In this document: positions 43,781 through 55,660 of the stretch, piece by piece
Layout of the letters: the number at the start of each line of letters is the position of its first letter
How positions within the stretch are numbered: the stretch's first letter is position 1
DNA from: Nageia nagi
Lineage: Eukaryota > Pinophyta
Direction: 5' to 3'
Assembly (NCBI GenBank): GCA_050084985.1
Contig: JBITNC010000002.1
Location: 25,296,001-25,360,000, forward strand
Length of the DNA stretch: 64,000 nucleotides
Notes under the pieces: model-generated
Told to the model about the DNA's origin: nothing
Database searches by the model: none
What the model saw: only the letters and a program-made list of their open reading frames with translations
Position numbers and translations under genes: made by a program

Positions 43781-44635
43781 AGCTTAATTCGTAAACATCC
43801 AATTGAGAATTCGAGGTTTTAGGTTCGGTGTGGGATCTCGAGTGTTGACCAGTTTGATTAAAGTAGTCCACTTTTCTTCCTCTGTTTTTTAATCTTTCTC
43901 ATGACCGTTTTTTTTTTTTTGCGCCTTTCTATCCTGATGATATTCTCGTTAATGGATTTGGTCAATTGATTTTATGACCATCAGTTTTTGCACCAACGTT
44001 ATCTATATTATTGTTTTATTGTGAAGAAATTCACAACAATATATTATGAAAAATGAATATAAATCAGTTCCACATAAAGAAATCAATATCGAATTAATTC
44101 TTACCCTTAGTATGAGATTAGAACTGAAATTTTGAACCCATAAAAAGATTGGTAGCTCAATCAACGAGCACCCAATTAAGAATGGAAGGTTACGTGCTAA
44201 GTTTTGAGTTCTTTAAGGATATAAGAAAATTACAACAATCCATTCAGAATGCGATCATGTTCTGAAGATAAGAAGTCACTATTTAGAATATAAAAGCAAT
44301 TTAATTCATAATGATAGGAAAATAATTATTAAATTAATTTTTTACTTGGTAGGTTCACAATTTCCATTTAGAAAATCAGTCTATCAATCAGTTAAAAATT
44401 GGAATCCTACATTCAAATAACAAATCTTTGTAGTGCCTCAATATGGTGTATTGTGACTTCGAATTTAGATGTCAAAATATTCTAGTGATTTATCGTAGTA
44501 CATTGTAAAATAAGAAGTAAATTAATTTCATGAGAGAAGAAATTAATGTTAAATCAATTCTCACCTTCAATGAGAGGAATGATTAGCTTAGTTGGTAGAC
44601 CATGTACTTGGGAATGAATAGGTTCATTTTTGTCC
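43781..44635 (+). repeat. Three diverged tRNA-like SINE heads
   Basis: Three stretches share a pattern like a tRNA A box followed by a B box: AGCTTAATTCGTAAACATCC...GGTTCGGTG at 43781, GGTAGCTCAATCAACGAGC...GGTTACGTGCT at 44151, and TTAGCTTAGTTGGTAGACC...GGTTCATTTTTG at 44583. A phrase like CCAATTxAGAATxxxAGGTT is common to them. Upstream of the second and third there is also a similar AAATCAATTCTCACC-like stretch. They may be SINE copies or pseudo-tRNAs. None folds convincingly enough for me to call a functional tRNA. Confidence 0.4.
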
Positions 44636-45234
44636 TATTCTTTGTTAGTTATTTTTTTTTTTTTGGAAGATTGGAGAAAGATAAAGTCTATTTAGAATAC
44701 ATATCCAAATTTTCTTAAAAGTTTATATGTTTTGTAAAATTATTTATTTTGTTTTGAACTTTGTTTGTCAATCAAGATGTTTACAAGAGATCAAAGTTAT
44801 AAGGGACAAACTACAAAGGAATGTGCTCATCAAAGCTTTCGTTTATCCTCCTCAACATTGAAGTAAGGGTAGTTATTTATATCACTTGTTGATGACAATA
44901 GTACTTTCACCAAGAGGCCTAAGACAAATATAATCTAAAATTAGCCTACAATTTGCATACATCAAGCCTCAATAATAGATTTGGACTAAAATGATTATTG
45001 ATTGTAGGTGCATTGAAGGGAGACTTGCATAACATCGTTAATGTTGTTGTTATATATTCCTTAATGACAATAATGACACCTTCAACAATATGCACAACTT
45101 AAACTTAGTCTATGACTTGCACACATCAAGCTACAATAATGGACTTGTAGTCATCATAAACTTCCTCAATCTTAGGCTCACATGATCTTATCTGATCCCT
45201 CCAAATCTCTATTTGCAATTTTCAATTACTTCTT

Positions 45235-45400
45235 GAGCTCTCACAACTTGTTGGTGCATCCTTTATTTGTTCTTAAATTCCGTATCTTTCAGAGCATTGT
45301 GGCTTTTGATGCCTTAAAGCTTTTTGAGTCATTAAAAGCTATCTATTATATGGAATATAAGAATAAACAAAGATTCAACAATTTTTGTAACATTATCAAT
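45235..45400 (+). repeat. Dispersed repeat, copy 1 (second copy at 56272-56440)
   Basis: Shares CTCTCACAACTTG, TGCATC, TCTTAAAT, AGCATT, GATxCCTTAAAGCTTT and AAGATT-like blocks with 56272-56440 in the same orientation. The second copy is inside the plus-strand Copia element, the first is outside. It is probably a remnant of a common mobile element. Confidence 0.65.
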
Positions 45401-46659
45401 AGTTTTGATGTACTTTGATGGCGTCTTGTGTTTTTAGTTTTGGCATTTAATATCTTCTATTGTAACCTTAATTAGGATCAAAATTTTGCATTATATTTTG
45501 TTAAATAGGCATTACTACAAGAGGAATAAGAAGAAACATTTTAAGCTTTTTTTACAATCTTTTTTGGAATATATGATAAGGGATTTGCTTTTTGTAAGAA
45601 CATTGCAAACTTAGGAATAGAAAAAAATACATTTGCCTTTTCTATGCTTTCACAATTTACATCCATGTCTGTTAGGCCACTCTAACCACATGTTTAAAAA
45701 CCTTTTTCAACTTCGTTTTGATAGATGTTCTTACCTTCTACAGCTTCCATGGAAAACATACCTGCAATGATTGCATTCCTTGAGATTGTCTTTAGATGAG
45801 GCATTTTATCAAACAATTACATGCGACTTTTGTGTACTATGGTAGATTCACATAATTACTATAATAAATGCAAAACCTTTTTTTAGCTACTCCTTGATGA
45901 ATGTCAAACCTTCTTCTACCAAACAATTAGCTACCATTCCAACGTATTTATTATATGCATATGCTATGATTATTGCAACCCATAAGGCGATGTTTCAATA
46001 GCACCATATATTATTTCAAATTTACTATTTTGTGAAAATCCTACAAACGTTAGATTCTATGACATGTATTTCGTAATGAAACTCCCTTAGTAGCATATGT
46101 TGGAAGGATGTTCTCAAAGATTGTAGAGCTTGACAATTGTAATTGTTAAAAAATCTCTAGGGTATTGTTAACAAATCTATTTTGTTCACATCCAATTGTC
46201 ATTGTATACCATGTGATTATCTTTTGAACACATTCCAATTCCTCTAGCAATAAAGATCCCACAAGAGATCCAAGACATGATTTTTGAGTTCAAAGCTAAA
46301 CAATATAATATTCTTTCACAATAGGAACATCTTTGATAGGAGACCATTGCCCAACAATAATCTATCCAAATATAGTTAGAGCAACAAAAATCATGGGTAC
46401 ATGTTAAAGGAAAGAAAACCCTAATAGTTGTTGAAATGATAATACATACAAAATTTGAAGAGGAAAATATGGGTCGAATTAAGGAACTCAACCTCTTAAG
46501 TTAACAATCTTCCAAAAATTATCAACCCATTACATTCTAGCCATGTTTTTCTATAGGATACATCGGATCTAAAAGGCATCATGCTTGACAAGGCTTGTAC
46601 TACCCTAAGGAGACTCTTATTAATTATTTTCGATCAATAAGGGAACGATTACAAGCTTT

Positions 46660-49329
46660 ATGAGACAAGAAGAAATTATTCAATATTCTAGATAAAAAAA
46701 TTCTTGATGAAGATCTACCTTGGCTGCAATATGAAGTATTTAGAGTTAAGAAAAACAAAATGATAGAGGCTAGGAAACAAGGTAAATGGGTTATTCTTTG
46801 AAAGCGACAAACTTTGAATATATGATAGTATTCCTCCAGGATGGATTAAACTTTGCACACATTAGCATGATGTCTGACTCTTCAATCTCATATTAAGATT
46901 GTCATGTGGAATTATGGTCGCTCTTTGAGCTCTTCTCAAAGTTCTTTGAATGATGTAATTGGTGATAAGCATAACATCCTTCTTAGTGAAACCCATGGAA
47001 CACAACTAAAATGACTAACATCCTATATAAGTTATTCTTGGTTTTCTACCTATAGACCAAAGACTCACCAAGGTATCAAAGCCTTTAGACGTGTCGCTTG
47101 CCTATACCATGTACATTTGACTTCATGCATTTGTTTAGAATTCTCTTGATAAGAAGCTAACATCTTGATGCCTCTATATTGCTATATGTTACTTCCCTCT
47201 TGCTTATTTGTCACATTCTATTGTAGATGATGGTGACTTACCCTACCTAGATCTTTATCCTAAGATCTCCAAATTTTTCCTCTTAGGGGATATCATGCTA
47301 CTAGGGGATTTCAATGCACAAACCAACACATCGCTTTGTCATCTATATGATATTTCTTCATATCCTCTTCAATTGTTGGAGATTGATCTCAATGATCTAT
47401 GTGTAACACGATAATCAGATGATATTGGGAAAAATATAACACCTTAAGGAAAACACCTAGTCAGTTTGGGTGAAGCAGATGAGTTGATCATCGTAAAGGG
47501 ATTGCTCAATTCCCTCAATCTAGTCATTTTACTTGTTTTCCTTTTGTTAGTGGTACTAGTGTCATTGACTATGCTTCAACTAATCTCCCCTTTGTCTTTT
47601 CTATCATTGATTTCAATGTCTTTGATACTCTACTATTATTTGATTATGCTTACATCACCTTACACTTCTACTTACCAGATACTGCACCACTTAGATCGCT
47701 TCTTTTTTTCCGACTACCCCCCATAGTCACTTTGACCATAATCTTAAAGACATTTACTCATAAAACCTAAATAAACATCTCATCGACCTCCATCAAATAT
47801 AGAACTCCACTTTGTAGGAAAATCTTTTCTCTAAAGCTCTTTGGTCAATTGGCAAGGAATCTTTCCCTCATACCAGCTACTCCATATCCCATCGCCTTAA
47901 CCCTCTCCATGGCCACTACCCCCAAACTCATAATTTAATAGTGAACACAAGACACTTCATAAACTCACTCACTTTACTATGCAACACACCCCTTATACAA
48001 TTAAGGAAGCTAAAAAAACTTAATGTAACTTCCATAAAAAGAATAAGGGACAATATGTTGTTGTGAAAAGATTAAAAATTATCAATATTGTGAAGACAAA
48101 TGTTATTGTTGACTTGCATATCTGGTCAACCTATGCATCTACCCTCTACAACATCCCGAACCAACCCCTCATTATTCCAAACCCTCAACCTCATCTTTGC
48201 CATTTCTTCATTGATAAAATCATTATGTAAGCTATATGCAGACTCTAAATTGCTAAAGATGTTGACTTTTGAAAACCAAAGTGCTAAATTTCTCAAACAC
48301 AGTCTTGTAGTTTTAGTTGCCCATATTGTTGAAATGTTTAACTACATCTCTTCCCAAAGGTTACCTTCCTCTTGGACCTCCAATATCATCCATCCCATCT
48401 ACAAAGTTGGTGACCCCCTTGACCTTAGTAACTATAGAATAATCATGGTAGGTTACACCTAACCAAAGTCTTTACCACATATCTAGATGAGTTCATATCT
48501 AGCTTTGCTAAAACACATAATCTTTTTGCACCTAATCAAGTTGGTTTTTGTAGAAACTGCCATATTGTTGATCACATTGTAACTCTATAGGCCATCATTG
48601 AAAAAGCTTAAGCTAACAAATAAAAGGTTTATATTTGCTTTGTTGACTTTCGGAAAGCCTTTTATATTATCCCTAAACATCTCCTATTGTAGATACTTGA
48701 GAATCTAGGATTCCTTAGAGATGTCATATCCCTTGTAATGACATTATGAGTAAGTAGTAGGTCAAGTTTGAGTTGGTTCGCACTTATCTTAAGAGGTATA
48801 TAGTGCCATTGGTTTCAAACAAGGTTGTCCTCTCATTTATTTTATTTGGCCTCTATATTGATGAACTTGAACAACTAATCTCAAACATATTAGTCCTAGG
48901 TGTAGTATCTTTTCTACATGATTCCATTGTCTCAATTTTGCTCTTCGCAGATGATGTCATCTAGTTATCTCATATAATAGCTAGGTTTCAACATCATGTC
49001 AACACCTTGAGTACCTTATGTAATACTCATGGTCTTGAAGTTAATCTTAAAAAGGCAAAGGCAATATCCTTCAATATGTCAAAAGCATATGCCTCCAAAA
49101 CCAACATGATTTTCTAAGGAAAAGTTATTAAGTCAATCACTTCTTACAACTATCTAAGCATGCTCTTCACAAGTCTTACTTTCAACTTGATACCTACTTG
49201 CCAAAATAGAATGAATAAGGGTTATGTTGCAATTGTCACATTCGAGTGACAATGTTTTCAACTTCAGTTTTGGGATATCATGGTGAAGATTAAACCCTTC
49301 CATTATCTTGTCCCTTCGACCCTTCTTTA
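46660..49329 (+). mobile_element. LINE, plus strand, heavily decayed
   Basis: In order on the plus strand: an ORF1 tail (EARKQGKWVIL-like, then PPGWIKLC) near 46760-46850, an endonuclease start (NYGRSLSSSQSSLNDVIG) near 46915, a GDFNAQTNT motif in 47208-47414, and then GIAQFPQSSHFTCFPFVSGT near 47500, closely matching GIAQFPQSQLHTCFPHARG in the LINE at 24121-24327. Reverse transcriptase pieces follow. It ends abruptly at the Copia LTR at 49330 without a 3' tail. It belongs to the same family as the LINE at 21058-26700. Confidence 0.8.
48100..49300 (+). pseudogene. LINE reverse transcriptase, broken
   Basis: LPSSWTSNIIHPIYKVGDPL and DLSNYRIIMVGYT start the domain (48351-48462). A VDFRKAF-like motif follows near 48640, then LFGLYIDELEQLI and the active-site box LLFADDVI (48840-48964), then KAKAISFNMSKAYASKTNMI and ITSYNYLSMLFT. 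FADD is intact here, unlike the minus-strand relative where it reads FDDD. Multiple stops prevent translation. Confidence 0.85.
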
Positions 49330-49416
49330 TGTTAGAATAAATAATGTATTATTGTATATATTATTCTTTATCTAGTATCTAATGAATAATATCTCTTATA
49401 TTCATGTAACTCATTA

Positions 49417-49477
49417 TTTAATTCACTTAATACTTAAAAGTATTCTCAAATACCTTTTAAGTATTTAGTGAATTAAA
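49417..49477. promoter_or_regulatory. Large stem-loop in LTR U3
   Basis: Arms at 49417-49444 and 49449-49477 can pair over about 28 bases with two irregularities (TTCACTTAATACTTAAAAG against its complement). It is also present in the 3' LTR (59141-59201) and, in shorter form, in the minus-strand LTR (60064-60098). It lies about 55 nt upstream of the TATA box. Confidence 0.75.
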
Positions 49478-49530
49478 TATTTTGAGAATTATCCATGGGT
49501 TGCACATCCCATGTGCATGAATTCTCTTCT

Positions 49531-49539
49531 TATAAATAG
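49531..49539 (+). promoter_or_regulatory. TATA box of Copia-2 5' LTR
   Basis: TATAAATAG followed by AGGGCTTCCC. The same arrangement occurs in the related LTRs at 59296 and, on the minus strand, at 59929-59937. Confidence 0.7.
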
Positions 49540-49730
49540 AGGGCTTCCCTTAAGTATTATACACACTTTTGAAAGCATTCTTATGCTACTAGTTTGTAGA
49601 GAGTTTGTAAGAGTATTCTTGAGAAGTAATAAAGCTTAGATTTAAACTAGACTACTCTCACATTGAGAGGAACTAGTATACATGCTTGTGTCTACTTTGT
49701 GTGATTGTTATTGAGTTGTGTTTATTCAAT

Positions 49731-49743
49731 TGGTACCATAACC
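49731..49743 (+). other. Copia-2 primer binding site
   Basis: TGGTACCATAACC, three bases different from the initiator tRNA-Met site, two bases after the LTR. Confidence 0.7.
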
Positions 49744-50607
49744 ATCTTGGAGGCGTTTTCTTCTTCTCTTCATCTTTTGAGGAAAAATCCACAAAGGTAT
49801 AATTTTTTTACTCTCTTTCTCTCCATTTTGAAGCTATTTTTTGCATTTTTTTTTTTACTAAATATGGATTCTCTTTGCTAGTTTTATTTTTCTACACAAA
49901 TTCTTTGTTTCTTACACAAGTTTTTTTTTCCTCAAATATGTTTATATTTCATAACTTATTGTTGATTAAATAACTTATTATTGTAGAATAACTAAAGGAC
50001 GATTTTTATTCACTTTTACCATATTGTTTTGGTAAGAAGCATTCTTTTTGAGAAAATTAACTTCATTTTGTCAAAAATTTAGAAGGGAGGATGAATATTC
50101 TAATTTTGATAACAAATTAGAGTACCCATTCAATTTTTGAATAAAATGACTATTTTTCCCTTAAAAGTTATTAAGTAAATTAATATTTTCAAAGAAAAAA
50201 TAACTTTCTAAGTATTTTATTTTTTTGTAAAAAGAAAAAAATGAAGATTTTCCATTAGAGCTTCATCTTGAAGCTCAAAATCTTCATGTTTGTAATTGCT
50301 TGCATGAAAGGGTTAAATTTGCTTGTAATGAATTTGTAATTAATTCTTTAGTTATTGCTACAAGCTTACTCATTCTTCTTACAAGCAAAGCCCATGCCTC
50401 CTTTAATGCCAATCTTGAATTGTAATTTTTTTTCATGCTTTAAATGCATGTCCTCCTCTCTTTGTTTGAAGAAAATAAAAAATTATAAAAAATGGTATTT
50501 TATTTTACTATTTTTATTAAATAAATAAAAATAAGGGGTTATTACTTAAAAAAAAATTATTACGGAGGGGGGAGTATGAGGGTGTGGCCCTCAATATTTG
50601 CCTTGGC
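49744..50607 (+). other. Copia-2 leader, T-rich
   Basis: Very T- and A-rich sequence after the primer site, with no coding capacity seen. Confidence 0.5.
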
Positions 50608-50807
50608 CCCTGTGGGGCATGACCCTCCTTTGGGTGGGCTCGTCAGCCCTTATGTGATGCGAACCTCTTTTAGGTGGGCTAGTCACCCCCAATCGGGCGC
50701 AACCCCCCTTTGGGTGGGCTCGCAACCCCCTTATGGGGTGTGATCCCCCTTTGGGTGGGCATGCAGCCCTAATGGGACATGAACCCCCATTAGGTGGGCA
50801 CATCATA
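50608..50807. repeat. GC-rich 40 bp x 5 minisatellite
   Basis: Five adjacent units of exactly 40 bp (50608, 50648, 50688, 50728 and 50768). Each has a core like CCCCCTTTGGGTGGGC and an ATGGGG-like part. The units differ at many bases but keep length. The array stands out in one of the most AT-rich parts of the window. A minus-strand frame of 74 codons across it reads repeated PPKGGSHPIR-like peptides and is just a reading of the repeat. Confidence 0.93.
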
Positions 50808-53361
50808 ACCCCCATTCTTAAAAATATAGAAAAATTAAAAAATATATATTAATTATTTTTGTATTATATTAAAAAATAACATAATTGATATATGTATGTT
50901 AAAAATATTAATTTTTAAATATTAATATTAATATTTATTTAAAATATATTAAAAAAATATGTAGTTTTTTAACACACACATATATATGAGCAAATTAATT
51001 TTTTTTTAAATGAAAAGGAATTTTTTTCCTTTAAAAACAGGGAATAGATTGTGTTTTTTTTTCTTGTACATAATTTTTTTACCATTAATAATATATTTTT
51101 TTTTCCATAATGAAATTGCATTTTTGGATAATAATGAATTGTTTTGCTAAAAAATATTTTGGGAGTTCCACTTATTGTGGTCCACTATTTATATGCACCT
51201 CACAAGCTTTGAGGTGTAGCTCCTTAATAAAGCTACACCTTAAATTAAAAGTGACAATCTATATATACATGTGACTTATTTTTTGTTTAGTACATATAGG
51301 ATTTTGTTTCCAAATGCATAAGCACTAGTAACTATTCATATAAATACTAAAAGCAATAGCCCTTTATGTGGATGATTTTTTTAGGCACAAGTTGATACCT
51401 AACATATTTTTGCAAATAAGTATATTTTTTTAAAGAAAAGGAAAATTTTGAGAGTAAAATTATGATTTTTTTCTTAAAGATCCTTTTCCTTCCTTTTAAG
51501 AAGTATACATAGCAATTGTTTCTTCTTCAAGTAAGGAGTTGAATTTTGCTAAAATTTACTCTTGTTTATCCGAACATCTTAATTTTTTTAACTAACTTCA
51601 CCTTCAAATGAAATAGGATCTTTTGAAATATCTTGTAAAGATAGAAAAAGAAACCCTATTTTAAGAATGGAGGCAATCGAAATGAAGAAAGATCAATTTT
51701 GGAAGGAAATCAATAAAAGAAAAAAGAAAGAAGAATTAATGAAGAAAAAGATGTTTGAGAAATAAAAACTTAAAATGGTTTATTATTTTAAGCAATTTGA
51801 GAACTTCACAACCTTGCTTGCTCAAAGTATTATGAATGATTGGATGGCATTGGATGATGTTGAATAAGCTCTCCTTAGTAATAAATATGCAAGTTACCTT
51901 TTGTTTCTTTGCTAAAACTCTTGTGCTTAAGATAAACAAGAGTAAGATGCAAAAATCCACTCAAATCTTTGAAAGAGCATTTTTTCACTAATCTCTATGT
52001 AATGCTTCACCTATTATTGACTTCACCAAAACCCTAAAATTCAAACCTATTTTTTTAATATTTAATTTGAACACTTGAATGATTTAGGAATGGACAAGGT
52101 AATCCATGTGAGCATGCCAACATTGTTAGCTAATTAGCATCCACATGGCAAGATTTATCAAATTCAGATTAGCCAACCCTGATTTAAAACTTTTTGGTGT
52201 TCACTCATAACTCTCACCCAATTGGAAGATGCCACACAGGTGACTCCATCATTTTCATTCACAAATTGTGCAATGAAAAATCTAGTCACGACATTGTGGT
52301 TCTCTTCTTAGGGACCATATCACCCAAGAGAACGCTTGTCCACAAGATTAGACATCTTCATCCGATGAATAACCCTCCTTAATCATAGGTACAAATAGAT
52401 TTTCCTAAAGAAATTTCCATATAATATGGGTTTAGCGACATCACCTTATCAAATAGTCATCATACTTTTATGTGCTTAACTGCAGGAGGTATAACTACTA
52501 GTCACCCTCACCCTGTAATTGTAGTTTTTTCTATTGCTACCCCTATCTGATAATGTGTCAGGGGTATGAGATACTAGCCTGACCATATCTATCGGTTAGG
52601 CCCACCATGTTGTCTGACATGCTCATGCTTATATTTTGGGGAGCCATGTATATTAAAATAATATCCTTAAGTGGTTTGTTTGGTTTATTAATTTTATTTC
52701 AAAGGTTATAAAGTAAAAATCACCCCATACTATCGTTCCTAGAGATAATTGGTAGCTACCCAATTATTGGTCTTCTAAGTTTACATGCTTGAAGGATACA
52801 AACAACATTGTTTATTACAATCTAATTATTGCATCAAGAACAAACCACATCTCATTATGCATCAATTGAAATATCACCAATTAAATAAATAGTAAACAAT
52901 GATAGTATTCATTTCAAGCATGCACAAGAAGAAGCAAACCAAATCTTATTCAAGAAGCCTATATAAAATATGCATAAGAGTTTCTCAATTCAATAATCCC
53001 ATATGTACTATGGAAGAAAAAGAACAAAACTTTAAAAGTACTATACTACCAAGAGATAATAACAAATCATGAGAATCTTCTAAAAGAAACTATTCCTAGC
53101 AAGGGAGTGGGGCATAAAGTGGTTATCACTCAAGGATTATTTTTGGTTTAAGATTTTCTTTGTTATTTGGCGGTCTTATGACAACAATAATTTGTTTATT
53201 TCCTTTAGACATCAGTCATTAGATGACCAATAGGATTCAAACAAGCTATTGGTATGCTTAGCCAATTATTACCCAGGTTCAAAGATTGTCATTCATACCT
53301 AGGTTATTTTTTCAACATCACTATATTTAGGGTATTAAACCTGACATCTAGGTATCTAACA
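50808..53361. other. AT-rich sequence inside Copia-2, origin unclear
   Basis: Long A/T runs to about 51100, a 10 bp hairpin (AGGTGTAGCT at 51212-51221 with its complement at 51231-51240), then sequence with no recognised domain. A phrase near 52892 (GATAGTATTCATTTCAAG) recurs exactly at 53680, beside the first gag block. This may be a separate, unrecognised insertion. Confidence 0.45.
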
Positions 53362-53797
53362 TAAAGATCTGTCTTGGATCCAAATTTACAAGGAGGTTCA
53401 CTATCCTTCAAAGACTCTTACAAATCCATCAAGGGGAGGAAGAAAGTGTGATATTCATCCTCACAAAGATAATGGAATTGAGAACCCAACTTATGGCTTG
53501 TGGGTATAATTGGATAAATGATGAGTTCAAGGTTCTCATCATTTTGTAAAGTTTTTTATTCAAGTCAAATCACTTTATAACCATCATTGAAAAAAAACTT
53601 GATGATGACGAGGAAACCTTCTCCTTAGAGAACCTTTCACTAAAGATCATTTCATATTCATTTATCTCATCTACTATGATAGTATTCATTTCAAGTGTGA
53701 CAATCATCCTACCAAAAATGCATTGCACTTTATATGAAAGAAGTTAATTGCCTCAGATTGAAAGTGATCACTAATAGATCCCACAACACATGGTGGA
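53362..53797 (+). repeat. Duplicated Copia gag block, first copy
   Basis: Matches 55187-55660 over most of its length, for example GGATCCAAATTTACAAGGAG, AACTTGATGATGA and GAGGAAACC. It is a direct repeat about 1.8 kb before the second copy. An internal part present in the second copy (55505-55565) is missing here and replaced by a short repeat. Confidence 0.88.
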
Positions 53798-54919
53798 ATT
53801 TATTCAACTTTTGTTTGTAATCTTCAAGGTTCAAATAGTTCTTCCATTATTTTAGACACCTCATACAAAATTCCAAGGTACATAGGAGGGAGGAATATTT
53901 AGGATCTAAGGTAGATTAATAATTCTTTACCACTTCACCCCTAGATTAAATATTTTTTTACCCATCCCTAAAATTATTGCAAGTAAAAATTAAATACCTA
54001 AGTGAAAAATCAAATCTAGGCATCTAAAATACTTTACCTTTGGATATTATCTATCCTGCAAGGTAAATTTATTAGTGCATAAAAATGTCACAGTGGTCAT
54101 ACATCATGCACACCAAACATGAAATGCAACTATATGATTTATTGTAGCCCTTATGGGCTGTCAACAATTCAATGACCAATTGTATCCTCACTCTTATCGA
54201 TACATTCCCTCAACCAACTCATCTTTAGTTCACTCGGATCTCCAATTTGACTCCCATGTTGATTCAACTTGTAACTTGTGTCAAAACAACCTCGAAACCA
54301 ACATCAAATCAATACAAATATCATATATATCCACTCATAATATATCTTATTGCATAAATTATCTCAAATCAAATTCAAATTTCCTGAAGGCATTCAGATC
54401 TTAGCAAGTGTAATTGGGCGGATCTTTACACTCTAAGTCTAAAGAAACTACTAACTTGCCTTGTGTGGTTGCTTTCCTTAATGGCTAAAATAATTGACAA
54501 AATACTTAAATCATTACAACTAAGTATACAAAAGTAAAAAGTGCACTAAGCTATATTTGATCAAATAATTACCAACCGAAAAATGTAGTTTAGAATTCAC
54601 TAACCTATAGTATTTATTATTTCTAAATTCTAATCAATGTGGAATAAGTTGCACTAACAATTACAATGTATGACTTACAAATTGCAAAAACTACAATTTG
54701 CACTTTTTAAAATTTGCAACTTGCTTACAATTTGCACATTCTACAATTTGCAACATTGGAACAAGGGCTTTACAATTGCAATAATGTCAGTTTTTGATAA
54801 TTTGCTTAATAAATGGATAATTTTTACACTATCACACAAATTGTAATTATTAGTGTAGATTGCAATCTTATGTGAGTTCTTTTGTACTTTAATATTAAAA
54901 TTCTTCTTTTCTTGTAGAG
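53798..54919. other. Spacer between gag blocks, no gene recognised
   Basis: Contains a cluster of ACAATTTGCA-like motifs at about 54674-54754, repeated five times with variable spacing. The frame 54153-54404 has no known domain. Confidence 0.45.
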
Positions 54920-55470
54920 AAATGCGAGAATCTTCAATTACTCCAAAACACATCCTTGATGGCATCAACTTTGGTATTTGGAAACAAAAGATGAAAACAA
55001 AGCTTCAAGCACACAAGTTTTGACAAATTCTAAATGAAGAACAAATTGCTCCAACTAAAGCAAAGGCACTTGAAATCACAATAATAAAAATGAGCAAGCG
55101 ATTTCCATGAGCTTTTATGTGATTTTCGATGAGATTCTTCTTATGACAACATGCTCCACTACTGCCAAAATAGCTTGGGATCGCCTCAAAAAGATCTATA
55201 TTGGATCCAAATTTACAAGGAGGTTCACTATCCTTTAAATACTCTTACAAATCCATCAAGGGGAGTAAGAAAGTGTGACAATCCACCTCACAAAGATAAT
55301 AGAATTGAGAACCCAACTTATGTCTTGTGGGTACAATTGGATAAATGATGAGTTCATGATTTTCATCATTTTGCAAAGTTTGTTATTCAATTTCAATCAC
55401 TTTATAACCATCATTGAAACAAAACTTGATGATGATGAGGAAACCCTCTCCTTAGAGAATCTTTGACTAA
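54920..55470 (+). pseudogene. Copia-2 gag (UBN2 type), broken
   Basis: Starts near MRESSITPKHILDGINFGIW, then KQKMKTKLQAHKF, the conserved WKxKM region of Copia gag. In-frame stops follow, then a second frame with LTKIIELRTQLMSCGYNWIN, LQSLLFNFNHFITIIETKLD and DDEETLSLENL, the UBN2 part. It would form the capsid. Several stops make it untranslatable. Confidence 0.75.
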
Positions 55471-55660
55471 AGATCATTTCATATTCATTTATCCCACCTA
55501 CTATGAAATTCAAGGTCATTTCCATTACTTATTCTGAGATGCCCATACTTTGACATAATTGATGAACTATGAAGACCAAAAATGCATTTCACTTTATATC
55601 AAAGAAGCCAATTACCTCAGATTGAAAGTGATCATTAATAGATCCCATGACAGTCGAGTC
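55187..55660 (+). repeat. Duplicated Copia gag block, second copy
   Basis: The partner of 53362-53797. This copy has the 60 nt segment missing from the first and is in line with the rest of gag. Confidence 0.88.

Larger units (their letters stand above)
42951..46659. other. Repeat-derived AT-rich region without genes
   Basis: No protein domain is recognised. It contains three tRNA-like heads (43781-43840, 44151-44212, 44583-44635) and one copy of a dispersed repeat (45235-45400). The frames at 43665-43871, 45182-45418 and 46186-46491 show no known motif. Confidence 0.5.
49330..49728 (+). repeat. Copia-2 5' LTR
   Basis: Begins TGTTAGAATAAATAATG and ends TTTATTCA. Compared with the 3' LTR it lacks about 45 nt near ATCCATGG and differs at many bases. 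Confidence 0.85.

Noticed and set aside
44151-44212. Functional tRNA gene
   Set aside because: A- and B-box-like parts exist, but I cannot pair acceptor and anticodon arms well, and the B box departs from GGTTCGAxxCC. Kept only as a SINE-like repeat.
50608-50807. Possible CRISPR-like array
   Set aside because: Units are contiguous 40 bp copies with no unique spacers, and the window is plant nuclear DNA. It is a minisatellite.
50591-50815. 74-codon minus-strand frame with PPKGGSHPIR-like repeats
   Set aside because: It is only a translation of the 40 bp minisatellite.
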